From the NCBI RefSeq assembly GCF_030272615.1, contig NC_081409.1, forward strand, positions 474,668,573 to 474,728,572: DNA of 60,000 nt. Reading direction: 5' to 3'. The notes beneath the pieces were generated by a model, which was not told the origin of the DNA, searched no databases, and was given only the letters and a program-made list of their open reading frames with translations. This DNA is from Cryptomeria japonica (lineage: Eukaryota; Streptophyta; Pinopsida; Cupressales; Cupressaceae). Both the position numbers and the translations under genes were made by a program. Positions within the stretch are counted from its first letter, which is position 1; every line of letters begins with the position of its first letter. Below, piece by piece: positions 1 to 11,828 of the stretch.

Positions 1-692
1 CAAGTAAAGTAGAAGAAATAATTAATTGGCCTATCCCTAGGGGCATAAGTGAAGTTGGAAGCTTTCATGGAATGGCATCTTTTTATAGGAAGTTTGTGAG
101 AAACTTTAGCCATGTTTGTGCTCCTATTCTCAATACTATTAAAGGAGGGATTAAATGTCACTTTAAGTGGACAGAGGAAGCCAATAAGGAGTTTGAGATG
201 TTGAAAACCAACATAGCAGAGTTTCCAACCCTTAGATTGCCTGATTTCAATCAGTTGTTTACAGTAGAATTTGATGCAAGCCAAAGGGCAATAGGGGCAG
301 TTTTAAGCCAAGAGGGACATCCTATAGCTTTCTTCTTAGAAAAGTTAAATGAATCTAAGAAAAGGTACTCCACATATGACTTGGAGTTGTATGCAATGGT
401 TGAAGCATTGAAAAAATGGTGTCACTACTTGCTGCCCAAAGAATTTGTAGTCTTCACTGGCAACCATGCACTTAGTTTTCTCAATGGGCAAGAAAAGTTG
501 AACCAAAGATACCTAAAGTGGGTTGAGTACCTACAATCTTATACATTCACTATTAAACACAAGAAAGGGACAGCCAACAAAGTTGATGATGCACTAAGTA
601 GAATAATCATGACCATGCAGGAGATTCAATTGCAAAGTATGGGTTTGAGTGAGTTAAAAGACCTCTACAAGGATGATAAGGAGTTTGCATAG
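1..692 (+). pseudogene. Chromovirus (element C) RT end and RNase H fragment
   Basis: This is the downstream end of a Ty3/gypsy pol polyprotein, entering from the left edge and open from base 3. The RT-RNase H connection (WPIPRGISEVGSFHGMASFYRKF) is followed by RNase H with DASQRAIGAVLSQ and the acidic DLELYAMVE motif, ending near DALSRI at about 600. RNase H removes RNA from the RNA-DNA hybrid during reverse transcription. The third catalytic Asp, normally in a TD-N/H-x-AL motif, reads TGNHAL, so it is lost. The frame stops at a TAG at 690-692. The same element continues in 693-2119. Clade within chromoviruses is not resolved. Confidence 0.9.
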
Positions 693-2119
693 ATATATAA
701 TGTTTGTACTGATTTTTTTAATACCTCACATGTCTCTTATTCAGAATACATGGTACAAGAGGATTTGTTGTTCAAAGGTCATCTTCTTTGCATACCTCAA
801 TGTTCTATGAGACAAAATATTATTCAAGAAAAGCATCAAGGAGAGGTCTAGGAGGTCATTTTCACATTGATAAGACTTTGGAGCAGGTTGGTAGCTTTTA
901 TTATTGGCCCAAGTTGCAATCAGAAGTGAGAATATTTGTAGAGAAATGTACCATCTACCAAAGAGAAAAAGGAACCTCAAGTAATGCAGGTCTATATCAG
1001 CCCTTGGTCATACCTCAGAGGCCTTGGGAATGTTTGAGCATGGATTTTGTGTTAGGCTTGCCTAGGACACCAAGAGGATTTGATAGTGTGTATGTGGTAG
1101 TAGATAGGTTCAGAAAAATGGCACATTTCATACCTTGTAAGAGTACCAATGATGCCACCTATATTGCAGGCCTCTTCTTCAAGGAGATAGTCAGAATTCA
1201 TGGTCTTGCAATCAACATTGTGAGTGATAGAGATGTAAAATTTTTGAGCCACTTTTGGAGGACACTTTGGAAGAATTTGGGCACCAAGTTATCTTTTTCA
1301 TCTGCCTATCATCCTCAATCATATGGTCAAATAGAGGTAGTTAACCGATCATTGGTTAATTTGCTAAGCTATCTTACCAAACAACATGGGCTGACTTGGG
1401 ATCTAGTACTTGGACAAGCAGAATATGCATATAATGACTCAGTGAACCATAGCACTGGTAAAAGTCCTTTTGAGATAGTGAATGGATTCCATCCTAGGGG
1501 TATATTAGAGCTCAGAGATCTTAGTTCAATGGCACCCAAGAGTGCACAAGGGGATAACTTTGCAGAAGGCATTAAAGAGGTGCATGATAAGGTAAGGCAG
1601 TCCTTACAACAAAAATCTGAGCAGTACAATGTTCAAGCTGATAAAAAAAGGAGGAAGCTACAATTTCAAGTAGGAGACTTAGTGTTGGCATACCTCAGGA
1701 AGGAGAGACTTCCAAAAGGGCAGCCTATCAAGTTCATGATGAAGAAAATTGGACCTCTCAAGGTGGTGCACAAGTATGGGCAGAATGCTTATGAGGTTGA
1801 AATTCCACCTACCTTGGGGATATCTCCTATCTTTAATGTATGTGATCTCTATCCATACAAGGGAGAGTCACCAATTAGTCAGAAAGACATGTCATCACCT
1901 GTTCATGAAGATTGGGTAAAGGATTTTCCACCTAGTCAACCGATTGAGTTAGAAAGTATCTTGGATACCAAGATAGTAAAAAAGACAAGGAAAGGAGTTT
2001 ACAAGAACTATCTTGTTAAGTGGAAAGGGTTACTAGATTTAGATGCCATGTGGATATCAGAGGCAGATATACTTCAACATGGAGTGGAGATTTCAAACCA
2101 TATAACTCAAGGGACTTGA
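693..2119 (+). pseudogene. Chromovirus (element C) integrase with C-terminal chromodomain
   Basis: This is a Ty3/gypsy integrase, the enzyme that inserts element cDNA into the genome. After the TAG at 690 the old frame runs to another stop near 840; a one-base shift near 835-845 moves into the long frame ending at 2119. Seen in order: an HHCC zinc region (GGHFHIDKT, with CTIYQ where a second Cys is expected), the catalytic core with MDFVLGLP, IVSDRDVKF and QIEVVNRSL supplying D, D and E, a GDLVLAYLRKERLP basic tail, and a chromodomain (YLVKWKGLLDLDAMWISE) at about codons 400-435 of the long frame. The chromodomain marks a chromovirus. The frameshift, stop and zinc Cys loss show that the copy is dead. 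Confidence 0.92.
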
Positions 2120-3800
2120 GTTCTTTGACCTAGAGGAGTATGGTGCAGGGAACCTAGCACTCCAAGAATGTAAGCTTTGATTTCTTTTAGTTTGTGTGTT
2201 AATTTGTGATGTAATAATGGACCAACCATTGAGGACTCAGTAGAGCCATGGTTGAGTTGTCCAAATTTTGGTTTGAGTCAATTGTGCTCAGGATGTTGTC
2301 AACCTGAGAAGTGAGATGCTTAGGTAGTTCATGGAAAAAATACTCCAGATGAATGTATTCATGAATTAGGAGTCAATTAAGTTGTTTTTAGGTCTTTTAA
2401 TGTGTTTGAGGACCTTCAAGAGTCTTAGAATGCAATAGAATGCAAAATTGCACCCTAGAGCAAAAGTTATCAAAAGTTGTTGAGCAACATTTTGCAATTT
2501 CTTGCAAAAGTTGCATTTTTGGTTATGGGCGTTAGGAAGTTGGTTTAACCAACTAAAACTAGTGGATAAAATCCAAATTTCACTTCATTGTATGGGTTGG
2601 AGGATTGGAAATGCAAGAACAAGTTTTTGGCTTGTGAGATAATCTTGTTTTCACTGGTTTTTCATAGTTTTGTCTTGTTTTCATTGCTTGTACGGTCCAG
2701 TACAGACTAGATGGTGTAAAATCATTGCCATCTTTGTATGTTCATTGTATTTTTTTTAAATAAGGTTGGTTTTCAGGTTTGATTGTTCCAGGTTGTAGAG
2801 ATTTCTCTCATTCTTTGCAACTAGGAGCAAAACTCTTGCCAATAGGGTTTAAGAGCAAGAAATGGCTCTAGCCTAAGCATTTTGTGATGGAACTTGTTGA
2901 AATAATTAATAATTCTAGGTAAGGGTATTTATATAGGTTTGGAATAGGGTGTGTGATGATGCAGGTCCAGGAGGAGGAGAAACAATGAAGACCTAGGCTC
3001 ACCGCTGGGAGTAGGTGAGTTAGGATAGTAAGCAAAGTGTGATTTGTGAGTACTTGGATATTGATGCAAGCCCAAGTAGAATATATATGGAAATCCCTCA
3101 AATTTTCCTTGTAGGTTCCCAAGGTGTTTAAAGAAGGATATTTGACTAGTGAAAGGTTCTAGACCAATTTTGACAATCTACCAGTTAAGCCTAAAACCCC
3201 ACAAAATAGTGCAGCATTGGAAACCACACCTGTACAGATAACCCAGATGCACTTTTCTAGTATTGTCTATAAATTCCAAAAGGGTATCCAAATCCATGAT
3301 TTATCCCTAGGCTTGTTTGGGACTTTTACAAATTAAACCCCAAAAACGGTTTAAGGAGGGCTAATGCAATTAGGCCTATTTAGGTGCCGGTAGAGACCTA
3401 GAAGGCTTGAGAAACCATGGCGATGGATTTGGTGAGTCTTAAACTTAAAAACACAATGAAGACACCTTATGAATGCATTGGGAAACCATAAGAAGAGTTG
3501 GTGTGTTAAGATCCTAGCAGGGGTGGTTGGAGCCTAGGAGAGGTGAGTGTGAGTAACTAAGGTGACAACCTCAAGTGGAGGAGTTGACTGTCGAGAAACC
3601 ATTTGATATACCTAGGAGGAAAGTCAAGAAGGTTCATAGCTTGGATTTCTCATTGTCATAACCCTTACCAAGTGCCATAGGGAGGACTTGAGTAGTTGAA
3701 GGGTTGAGTAGGACAAGTCACTCAAGAAGGTGAAACAAACAAGGCTCCAAGACTCTCTACATCATCACCTCAAAGAGTTTTTCACCCTCTAATATGTCCT
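2120..3800 (+). repeat. 3' untranslated end and probable 3' LTR of element C
   Basis: No coding potential is visible. The stretch follows the chromodomain stop directly, which is where the polypurine tract and 3' LTR of this element belong. Its 5' LTR lies outside the window, so start and end cannot be fixed by pairing. Purine-rich AGAGGAGTATGGTGCAGGG at 2131-2149 is a possible tract. The right boundary is placed near 3800 because minus-strand protein resemblance to element H begins just beyond. Confidence 0.5.
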
Positions 3801-3809
3801 TTGTTTTTC

Positions 3810-5023
3810 ATTTTTTTTAGTCTAATGGTGTCTTTCGATTTTCACCCAAAGACCTACTTTTTTCATTTTTTTCTTTTTTATTTTCATTCTTAATTTTGCA
3901 ACTAGAAGATGGAGTTGACTCCCAAAAGTAAGTTATGGAGTCCAAATAAATATAAAATTTGTCCTTATTATCACCTTGTGGTATGCCTTCCCTAAGTTCA
4001 AATAATTTTGCAAATTGCTTCAGCATTCTTAAATAAATCTTAGACTGGGTGGTCATTGTTGGTCACATTGGATAAGCTTAGGGTATACAAGGGGAATGTC
4101 ATCATTGGTATTTGAACAGACTTGGATAGAGAGTGAAAACATATATGCCAATGTTATCATTATCCAAAATGCTTGAATCAGAGTCTATGTTAGGATTCTA
4201 TCAAAGCTTTAGGGCAAGTTTTTATAGGAGGGGTAATCTCTTAATGTTTGTCTTCCATAGGTAAATCATTAGGGTCATGAAGACATTATCTAGAGCATAT
4301 GAGTTGGATGAGTAAGAGTCCCACTCCCATTCATTGGTTTTAGTTTTAGGATGGGTGTCCTTTGAAGTCATTTCATCATCAAAATTATGCTTGTTTTCAA
4401 TGCAGGGACTTTGGTAGATGAAGTTCCAATTCGTAATGGTACAAATCCTAACCCCAAAGTTTTATGTTGCATCTCAAGTATGATTGGCTCTAATATTCCT
4501 TGTTTGTTTGGTCCCAATCCACTGTATCTGTCATATCCCTTTTTCTGCATTATAGTGAAACCTTTTCCATATTGGTCCACTGGCAATTGGATAGGTGGTG
4601 TCTGCTTCATCTTTATAGATCCAATTTGATACATCTTCATCCATTTTTTTCTTATTTAATTCACCCCTCTTTACAAATGTGGTCGGGATTGATATTGAAT
4701 GATAGTTTTAGCTTCTTTGTGCAAAAAATGTGGTTTCCCATGTGATTTTTCATCAGATAGGTAGTATACCAATGAGAAATGTTTGAGCCATAGAATATTC
4801 TCCACATCCTTGGTCCTGAATCTTCATTTTTGCCTTGATAAATTCCAATAATTTTTAGGGATTTAAATACTGAGAGGGTGTAGGCGAAGGTTCTTCTTTG
4901 TTTACTAGCACTTGTTGATCAAGAGAGGTTTTTAGGTTAGCACAAAATTGAAAAGGATTAGCATCTCACAAAATTATTATCTCAGTCCCACTGTATGGAT
5001 ATTTCAAACATTGATGATAGGTT
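3810..5023 (-). pseudogene. Element H polyprotein segment after protease, with G-patch-like block
   Basis: The minus strand continues the H polyprotein from the L1 insertion point at 5023. It opens with YHQCLKYPYSG, the usual continuation of the protease-distal PWIHxMKAVPST motif. Around 4640-4440 is a Gly-rich block (GKGFTIMQKKGYDRYSGLGPN followed by GILEPI) resembling the G-patch region that many plant Ty3/gypsy elements carry between protease and RT. Further left (4056-3817) only weak, stop-rich sequence remains. Several stops (for example near 4955 and 4368) inactivate it. No RT motif appears before the resemblance fades near 3810. Confidence 0.65.
5019..5023. repeat. Left target-site duplication of L1 (AGGTT)
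   Basis: The five bases left of the L1 5' LTR are AGGTT, identical to 11829-11833 right of the 3' LTR. This fixes both L1 ends. Confidence 0.9.
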
Positions 5024-5934
5024 TGTTGGCAATTGACACTCATCGGATTCATTTTGGTTGTCATTGATGGCAACAAGTTTGGATGGAAATCATTTACTGG
5101 CATTAGGAGGCATATATCGATAGACACCGGCTTTGGAGCATTTAGGGCTACACTGGCACCGGCATCAGTACTTGAAGGAAGCTAACATCAAGGGAGATTT
5201 ATTTAGTAAATCATTTTGTAATTATTGTCGAGGCCGACATTGAATAACTTTTGTAAAAGCATTGTAAGTCAGCATAAGGTATATTGTTTGTAATGGGTAT
5301 ATAGGTCAGTCTGCTAGGTCATTTTGAATAGATGATATAAGATATGACATAGGATGTGACATAGGAGAATATAGCAGAACTGTATAATGTGAAGTATATG
5401 TACGTAGATCATTTGTATGCAAGTGTTATATCATGCAATTATCTGTAGATAGCTTGGAAAGCATTCTTGGAGGAGAAGAGATACTGATAGTAGTGTTCAA
5501 GTTTTATGAACTGGTACAGAGCAGAGCTAGAATTGGAACTCTATTTGGCATATCAGATGCATTTTTGAGTTCAATTTTATTAGTTTACTTCAGCAGAAAC
5601 TTGTAGTCAATGAGACTCTTTAGTGATGAGCAGTATGCTCTAGGCAGTGTGCCTTCCTGCATGTGTAGGCCCCCATTATATGTAATATCCTTTCATATGG
5701 CCAGTGAACTGATATTGTGGGTCACAAATCCAACTATGGTTTTTCCTCTTTTAGGCTTTCCACATACAAATTTTGTGTGTTATGCGGTTCATTTATGTGG
5801 ATGGTTTATTTGCTTCAAGTTATATATTTATTTGTTTACCGATTTATGTGTATGGTATAAAAGGATTATATCTTGTGTTACCGACAAAACACTAATTCAC
5901 CCCCCCCCCCTCTCAGTGTTCTTGGATCCCAACA
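5024..5934 (+). repeat. 5' LTR of L1
   Basis: Starts TGTTGGCAATTGACAC and ends GGATCCCAACA, giving a 6-bp terminal inverted repeat. It matches 10915-11828 over its whole length with many transitions. A TATAAAAGG box lies at 5856-5864, about 70 bp before the LTR end and a C-run (5901-5910). The GTGGTTTTTCC / TTTTCCACGT type block common in plant copia LTRs is recognisable near 5730-5765. The 157-codon ORF at 5610-6083 runs across the LTR end and is not a separate gene. Confidence 0.93.
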
Positions 5935-5936
5935 AT

Positions 5937-5948
5937 TGGTATCAGAGC
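5937..5948 (+). promoter_or_regulatory. L1 primer binding site, initiator-Met tRNA type
   Basis: TGGTATCAGAGC, complementary to the 3' end of plant initiator tRNA-Met, starts two bases after the 5' LTR. Minus-strand DNA synthesis would be primed here. Confidence 0.92.
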
Positions 5949-5951
5949 CTG

Positions 5952-7148
5952 GTACCTCAGAAGAAGTTTAACAGCTTGAGGAAGATCTTGAAACTGGAAT
6001 CTTTGAACATGGCTATGGAGAAGCAACTTGAGATGGTTCTTGAGGATTATGATGCTGAAAGGATGAAGAACTTGAAATTGTAAGAAGAATTGAATTTTGT
6101 AAATGAGTTCATTCTTATCATGCAAGAAAGGTTATCATCGGCTCAAGACAAGAGAAAATAACTTTTCCAAAACTTGGATGATGAGGAGAAGAATGAACTT
6201 AAGGAACAATGTCAGAAACTAAGTCAAGCAAATATGCTCATGAAGAATGAAATGTAAGATCTGACTATGAGGTTATCAAAAGATATTGAGGATAGAAAGA
6301 AGAAGGAAGATAATCTTGTTATATCTCTAAAGAACAAATTTGATGAATGTGGCAGATTGACTCATGAGAATAATCTGTTGAGAACTGATTTGGCACACTC
6401 CCAGAACAATGAACAAGAACTTGAAAGATAAATAACTACTCTAAGAGATGATCTAACTACTACAAGTGAGTATAAAGAAAAATTCAGGGTTAGTGTTGCA
6501 CAGTTGGATGACTTATTGAAAAGACAAAGACAGATTGTTGATTCTAGAGCGCTTGGATTTGTACAAGGTGAAAGCTCTGGTACTGCAAATGAAGATCAGA
6601 CAATCAATATGTAGAACTCATCAAAACAAAGGAAACTAGTAAGACAATCTAATGCTTATAAATTCAATGGTAGATGTTTTGTTTGCAATAAATTTGGGCA
6701 TATGGATAAACAAGGTAGAAATAAAGCAAATCAAAACTACAATTTTGTTCCCGATCAATGCACAAATTGCAAGAAATATGGTCATAGATCAGAAGATTGC
6801 AGAATGAATGTTAAATGTCATGCATGTGGAAATTTTGGACATTTTTCTAAACACTATAGGTCAAGGAATGACACTGGATTTGTCAAAGCAATTCAGAAGA
6901 ACAATGTTACATGCTATGCATGCAACAAAATAGGTCATATTGCTAAATACTACAGAAGCAAGACTCAATCGGTTAGCAATGATAAAGATAATGAGAAAGG
7001 AAAAAAGAAGGTAGATGAAATACAACAATATCACACCAAGAGATGGGTTAGGAAATATGAAGAACAAAGTGGAGATGGATCTACACCGGTAACTCCACCA
7101 GTAGAACAAGGTATTCCTCCACCGGCAAGAAATTCCACCGGTAACTGA
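5952..7148 (+). pseudogene. L1 gag remnant: coiled coil plus four zinc-knuckle units
   Basis: One frame continues from the primer site to 7148, broken by stops at 6081, 6159, 6255, 6429 and 6612 but with no frameshift seen. The first 200 codons are charged and heptad-like (coiled coil), followed by LDDLLKRQRQIVDSRALGF, which resembles the pre-knuckle block of plant copia gags. Four CCHC knuckle units follow (6678-6950); only CTNCKKYGHRSEDC is complete. The others have lost the last Cys to Gly, Tyr and Tyr. The N-terminal gag domain of copia elements is absent. Gag would package element RNA. Sequence 7149-7492 after it is non-coding spacer. Confidence 0.8.
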
Positions 7149-7492
7149 GGCAATAGCCTTAGGGGTTGGCAAAGTCATTGCAAAATCTTGCATATTACCC
7201 TGGAGGAGATCTAAGGAGATCTGGAGAGTTGTGTTCATCATTGATGAAGGTTCACCCGACACAAGACTGTGAAACCGACATCCATAGGGTTGTTTGCAAA
7301 GCATTTATTACAGAGAAAGATTAGGGTTTTATTCATTGATAAAAAGGGGTAAGTGAATTCATTTTCACTCACCAAGCATTCAAGCATTTAGAGCGAAGGA
7401 CAAGGCAAATTAAGAGTAAGCAAAGGCATTCTAAAAGGATTTCGAGCAGTTATCAATCTTCCACCAACGTTCACTTTTAGGTATTCTTTGAA

Positions 7493-10400
7493 ATGGCATC
7501 TGTATGTTCAGCTCCTACTTTCATTGCAAATCCCACCATTGTCGAAGTCAAGGATAGGCTATGGCTCGTATTCAAGGAGGTTCCTGAAATTGCTAAGAAA
7601 GAAGACTTTATGGGAGCATTTTCTAGGGTTCCTAACGGTGTGATGTATGTTGAAGACATGAGGGCATACATTCACTGCACCCTAGAGGATCTAGGCAGAG
7701 AGAACATCAAAATCATTTATCAATCCATGATACTGGAAGACTTCAAAATCATCAAACCGGAATACAAAGCAATTGAGGATTTAGGGTTAACCGGTATTCT
7801 GTACATACCGAAATTGAAGGATGAAGTCATCAGATACGTTCTGAGCAGGGTTCACAATGAGTTTAGCTAGTTGGATAGGCCTTACATGATCATGAAGGAG
7901 GTTATTCAAGCAGTCGCCGACTTACCCAAAGTTGGACAAGAACCTGGCAAGAAAATTTCCAACACAGAGGTCGAGAAACTCACTGGTGCAACTCCTGATA
8001 GCAGATCAATCAGGATCAACACAATCACCGACACTAATGTGAAATTTGCAAGCATGATAATAGGTTATAAGATAACTCAATCCAACGAATTGAATTCTAT
8101 TGCTAGTTCATGCATTCGTGTTGTATATCAGATGCTAAGGAATAATGCAAAATATGATTTATGTGAATGGATGAGAAGTGAATTCATGTTGAACCTTGGA
8201 AAGATCAAGGGAGTCAAGAAAGGAACTTTCAGATATGGAAATTTGATTGTTTGTTTAATGTTTTACTTCCTAAATGAGCTACCTAGTCTTGGCAACAAGC
8301 ATTGGGCTCATAACATATCGGTAGGTATGCAGATCAAGGAAGCAATCATCGGTCTTAGTATTGACAGAGATGAGAAACTTTGGAGGCATTTCAAAACATT
8401 CCAAGAAAACATGAGGTAGAGGGAGAGAATATCAAAGAAAATTGTGGAGAAGTACTCCACTGATATCTATTTTATGGTGAAAATTGATGAAACTCTTATG
8501 GAGGTAGTTGAACCTAGGACAATCTGGATTGTTGAGCTTGGATATGAGGTAGATAATAGCATTTTTTAACTCTATACAAAAATGTTGCTAGATGCCCCAT
8601 AGGATGACAAAACAAAGCATTTTGGTACAACAGAAGAGAAGGCACTTGAAGTCAAAATTGGTTTTAATAGAAAGAGAAGAGAGAATAAAATAGAAAAGAT
8701 GTATGCATATTTACAGGATGTAATTCATAAGATAGACACTCAACTGGGTTCTGGATCCAAACCGACAGCAGAACTGACAGTGGCTAGTACTGCAGAGGTG
8801 AAGAAGCCTAGAACTTACATTTCTACCATCACTTCTGATTCTGACTCTGAAGACAATGAACCTCTAGCGTTTAGAAGGGTACAAAGGAAGAAAGTGGATC
8901 AACCACTGGTAGAACAGAAGAAGGCAGAGCCTAGAAGGAGACTTATTAGAAAGGAAACTAAACCAACTACACCACCACCTCCAGCAAGGAAGCCTATATA
9001 GAAGAGGAAACCAGCCACATCTACACCAGCAACCACAAGCAAAAAGAAGAAGAGTAATGACACTGAGTCTGGTAAGACTAAAATGACCTGTGCTGAGCTA
9101 ATTGATGAAATAAAAAAAGATGGAATTTTGAAAAACATATCTGTGTATTATGAAGAGTTAGAGGATGATGAGCAAAATGAAATAGAAGAGGCTATTTTGT
9201 TACATATAGACATTTATAAGAAAGCCTTAATAGAAATTTTGAAGGAGATACCTCTATCTTTGTATAATAAACTTGATGCTAAAAGACTTGACGTCGTCAA
9301 GAGGGATAGGGAGATTAAGGAAGTAGCACTTTTGGAAATGTGTGGTTCTATAAACAATGAGGAAATGAAAAGATGCATAGATGTTGCAAATAGGACAGTT
9401 TTTAGTAGTAAACCCCGACAAATAAGCCTGATGATGGGCAGAGTAAATGAGGTGATAAATGAGACCAGTAAGGGTTGGACCAAATTCTTCCAGAACAATC
9501 CTAATTTTCTCACATCTCATGGAGAATTTGTTAAGGCTACATCTTCCACCATTCCAGATAAATCAAAAGGGAAAGGTATTTTGGGTAGTTCAACTCCAAT
9601 TTTGACCACACCAGCAGTAACTATAGACATACAAACACAACCGACAGTAAAGAAGAGCGTACAGTCCATACTGACTGAAACTATTTTTGAGCAAGGCAAT
9701 GTACAGGACACTGTAAATACTATGGATAATACTCCACCGACAATAATTTACACTACACCAAATGGAAAAGCCACCGGTGCAAAAGAGGTTGTAGAGGATA
9801 AGGTAAAGGAAACTAAATCTTTACCAGTCATTAAAACTGATTCCCCGACAAAGGTTTTGGCAATTGACACTTCTCAGGTTGAGAAGAAATCCATCACTGA
9901 GATGAGTCCCACTGAGTTGATGATGATGGCAACTCAGAAACTATTAAAGGATGGTACTAAAGACAATGGGATAATTGATCAATCAGTTACAATATTGCAT
10001 AGATTGACATCTGATTATCAGATTGAAGATGGAGCAAGCCCTTCCAGCAAGCTCAAAACTCTAACAGAGCATATTTCTAAAAATTTTAATCTCTGAGGAA
10101 GATTGCAAAGTGACAAGCTTTAGAAAGATTCACTACAGCTAAAAGAGCAGCCTTTGACCGGATAATAGAAATAGAGAAAAAGAAAATTGAGGAAAAACTC
10201 ATTCTTATTGAGAATTGTCTGAAACAAGGTACAAATATCTATAGGGTCTGTTGTAACATAAGAATTATTACAGCTAATGTAGATAGCAGATTAAAGGAGT
10301 TACATGATAAGGTAGCTAGTATTGATAACTCTTTTGATGGATTAACCGCACTGACCACATCTGTTGATGGACAAATTTTGTCCTTGGAGAACCAAATTTT

Positions 10401-10611
10401 TGCTTTTGAGAAGGAGAGAGATAATGTCATTACGAGAGCAAGGAGTCTTAGAGGATTGGTGAGTCCCAGATTGGATTCACTGGGTGTTCATAAGAGAGAG
10501 TGCATGGACATGATTGCTAAACCCACATCGACAGATGTCAAAGAGAAGGAAACACTTGCCCACTTACTAAGTGGACTAGCATCTATATCTGACACTTTCG
10601 AAACTGGCTAG
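7493..10611 (+). pseudogene. L1 extra ORF of unknown function (about 1,000 codons) in the position of pol
   Basis: A single frame runs 7493-10096, interrupted by TAG at 7868, TAG at 8417, TAA at 8567, TAG at 8600 and TAG at 8999. After a frameshift near 10090 it continues to 10611. The start is chosen at ATG 7493 (MASVCSAPTF), the first Met of the frame after the spacer. N-terminal part (7493-8420): a mixed alpha/beta-like region with no motif I can name. Middle (8700-9080): Ser/Thr/Lys/Pro-rich and basic, probably disordered. Next (9083-9520): an acidic helical region, then low complexity. C-terminal part (10130-10611): Lys/Glu-rich, coiled-coil-like. No RT (YxDD), integrase or protease motif. 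A distant relation to plant transposon/mobile-domain proteins is possible but not shown. Confidence 0.65.
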
Positions 10612-10902
10612 GATACATATCTTTAGTTGTTGAATAAGGCTTACCCTCAAATTTTGAAGTTGGTTAAGCTCCAGTGAAATTAATAGTATTCTTTTGTTCT
10701 AAATTCTTTCAATTTTTTCACCGCTCTTTGGCATTGATGCCAAAGGGGGAATATGTATATATGTGAAAAATATCAGAAAAATCAGACAGGATCACATGAG
10801 AAGGATATCAAGATATCAAAAGGAGTATATTGCTTAGGGGGAGCATAATTCAGTTGAATCGACAGGGAATCCATTTTTCACATGAGTGTTGCCATCAATG
10901 CC

Positions 10903-10914
10903 AAAGGGGGAGAT
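10903..10914 (+). promoter_or_regulatory. L1 polypurine tract
   Basis: AAAGGGGGAGAT directly precedes the 3' LTR at 10915 and would prime plus-strand DNA. Second copies of the block (ATGCCAAAGGGGGAATATG near 10738, and TTAGGGGGAGC near 10835) lie in the 10612-10902 untranslated stretch, which holds no gene. Confidence 0.85.
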
Positions 10915-11828
10915 TGTTGACAATTGACACTCATCGGATTCATTTTTGTTGTCATTGATGGCAAAAATTTTGGATGGAAATCATTTAACGACATTAGGAG
11001 GCATATACCGGCAGACACCGGCTTTGGAGCATTCAGGGCTACACCGACACTGACATCAGTACTTGAAGGAAGCCGACATCAAGGGAGATTTATTTAGGAA
11101 ATCATTTTGTAATTATTGTTGAGGCCGACATTGAATAACTTTTGTAAAAGCATTGTAAGCCGACATAAGGCATATTGTTTGTAATGGGTATATAAGTCAG
11201 TCTGCTAGGCCATTTTGAATATATGATATAAGATATGGCATAGGACACGACATAGGAAAATATAGAAAAACTATATAATGTGAATTATATGTATATTGAT
11301 CATTTGTATGAAAGTGTTATATCATGCAATGATCTGTAGATAGCTTGGAAATCATTCTTAGAGGAGAAGAGATACTGGTAGTAGTGTTCAGGGTTTATGA
11401 ACCAGTATAGAGCAGAGCTAGAACCGGAACTCTATTTGCCATATCGGATGCATTTTTGAGTTCAATTTTATTATTTTACTTCAACAGAAACTTGTAGTCA
11501 GTGAGACTCTTTAGTGATGAGCAGCATGCTCTATGCAGTGTGTCTTCCTCCATGTGCAGGCCCCCATTATATGTAATATCCTTTCATATGGCCAGTGAAC
11601 TGATATTGTGGGTCACAAATCCCACCATGGTTTTTCCTCTTTGAGGTTTTCCACGTACAAATTCTATGTGTTATGGTGTTCATTTATGTGGATGGTTTAT
11701 TTGCTTCAAATTATATATTTATTTGTTTACTGGTTTATATGTGTATGGTATAAAAGGATAAAATCTTGTGTTACCGGCAGAACACTGATTCACCCCTCCC
11801 CCCCTCTCAGTGTTCTTGGATCCTAACA
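10915..11828 (+). repeat. 3' LTR of L1
   Basis: Starts TGTTGACAATTGACAC and ends GGATCCTAACA. It pairs with 5024-5934. Differences in the first 170 bases are mostly transitions within CCGGC-like sites. TATAAAAGG recurs at 11749-11757. Confidence 0.93.

Larger units (their letters stand above)
5024..11828 (+). mobile_element. L1: copia-type LTR element without pol, with gag remnant and long unknown ORF
   Basis: Two LTRs of about 911 and 914 bp (TGTTGG...CCAACA type) flank a 4.98-kb interior, all bounded by the target duplication AGGTT. The interior has an initiator-Met primer site, a coiled-coil/zinc-knuckle gag remnant, a roughly 1,000-codon ORF of unknown type, and a polypurine tract next to the 3' LTR. 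No protease, integrase, RT or RNase H motif was found in any frame between the LTRs. That makes it a non-autonomous element of large-derivative type. It inserted into the protease-distal part of element H in opposite orientation. Confidence 0.9.

Noticed and set aside
5610-6083. 157-codon ORF across the L1 LTR end
   Set aside because: It runs through the LTR C-run and primer site; only the part after about 5950 belongs to gag.
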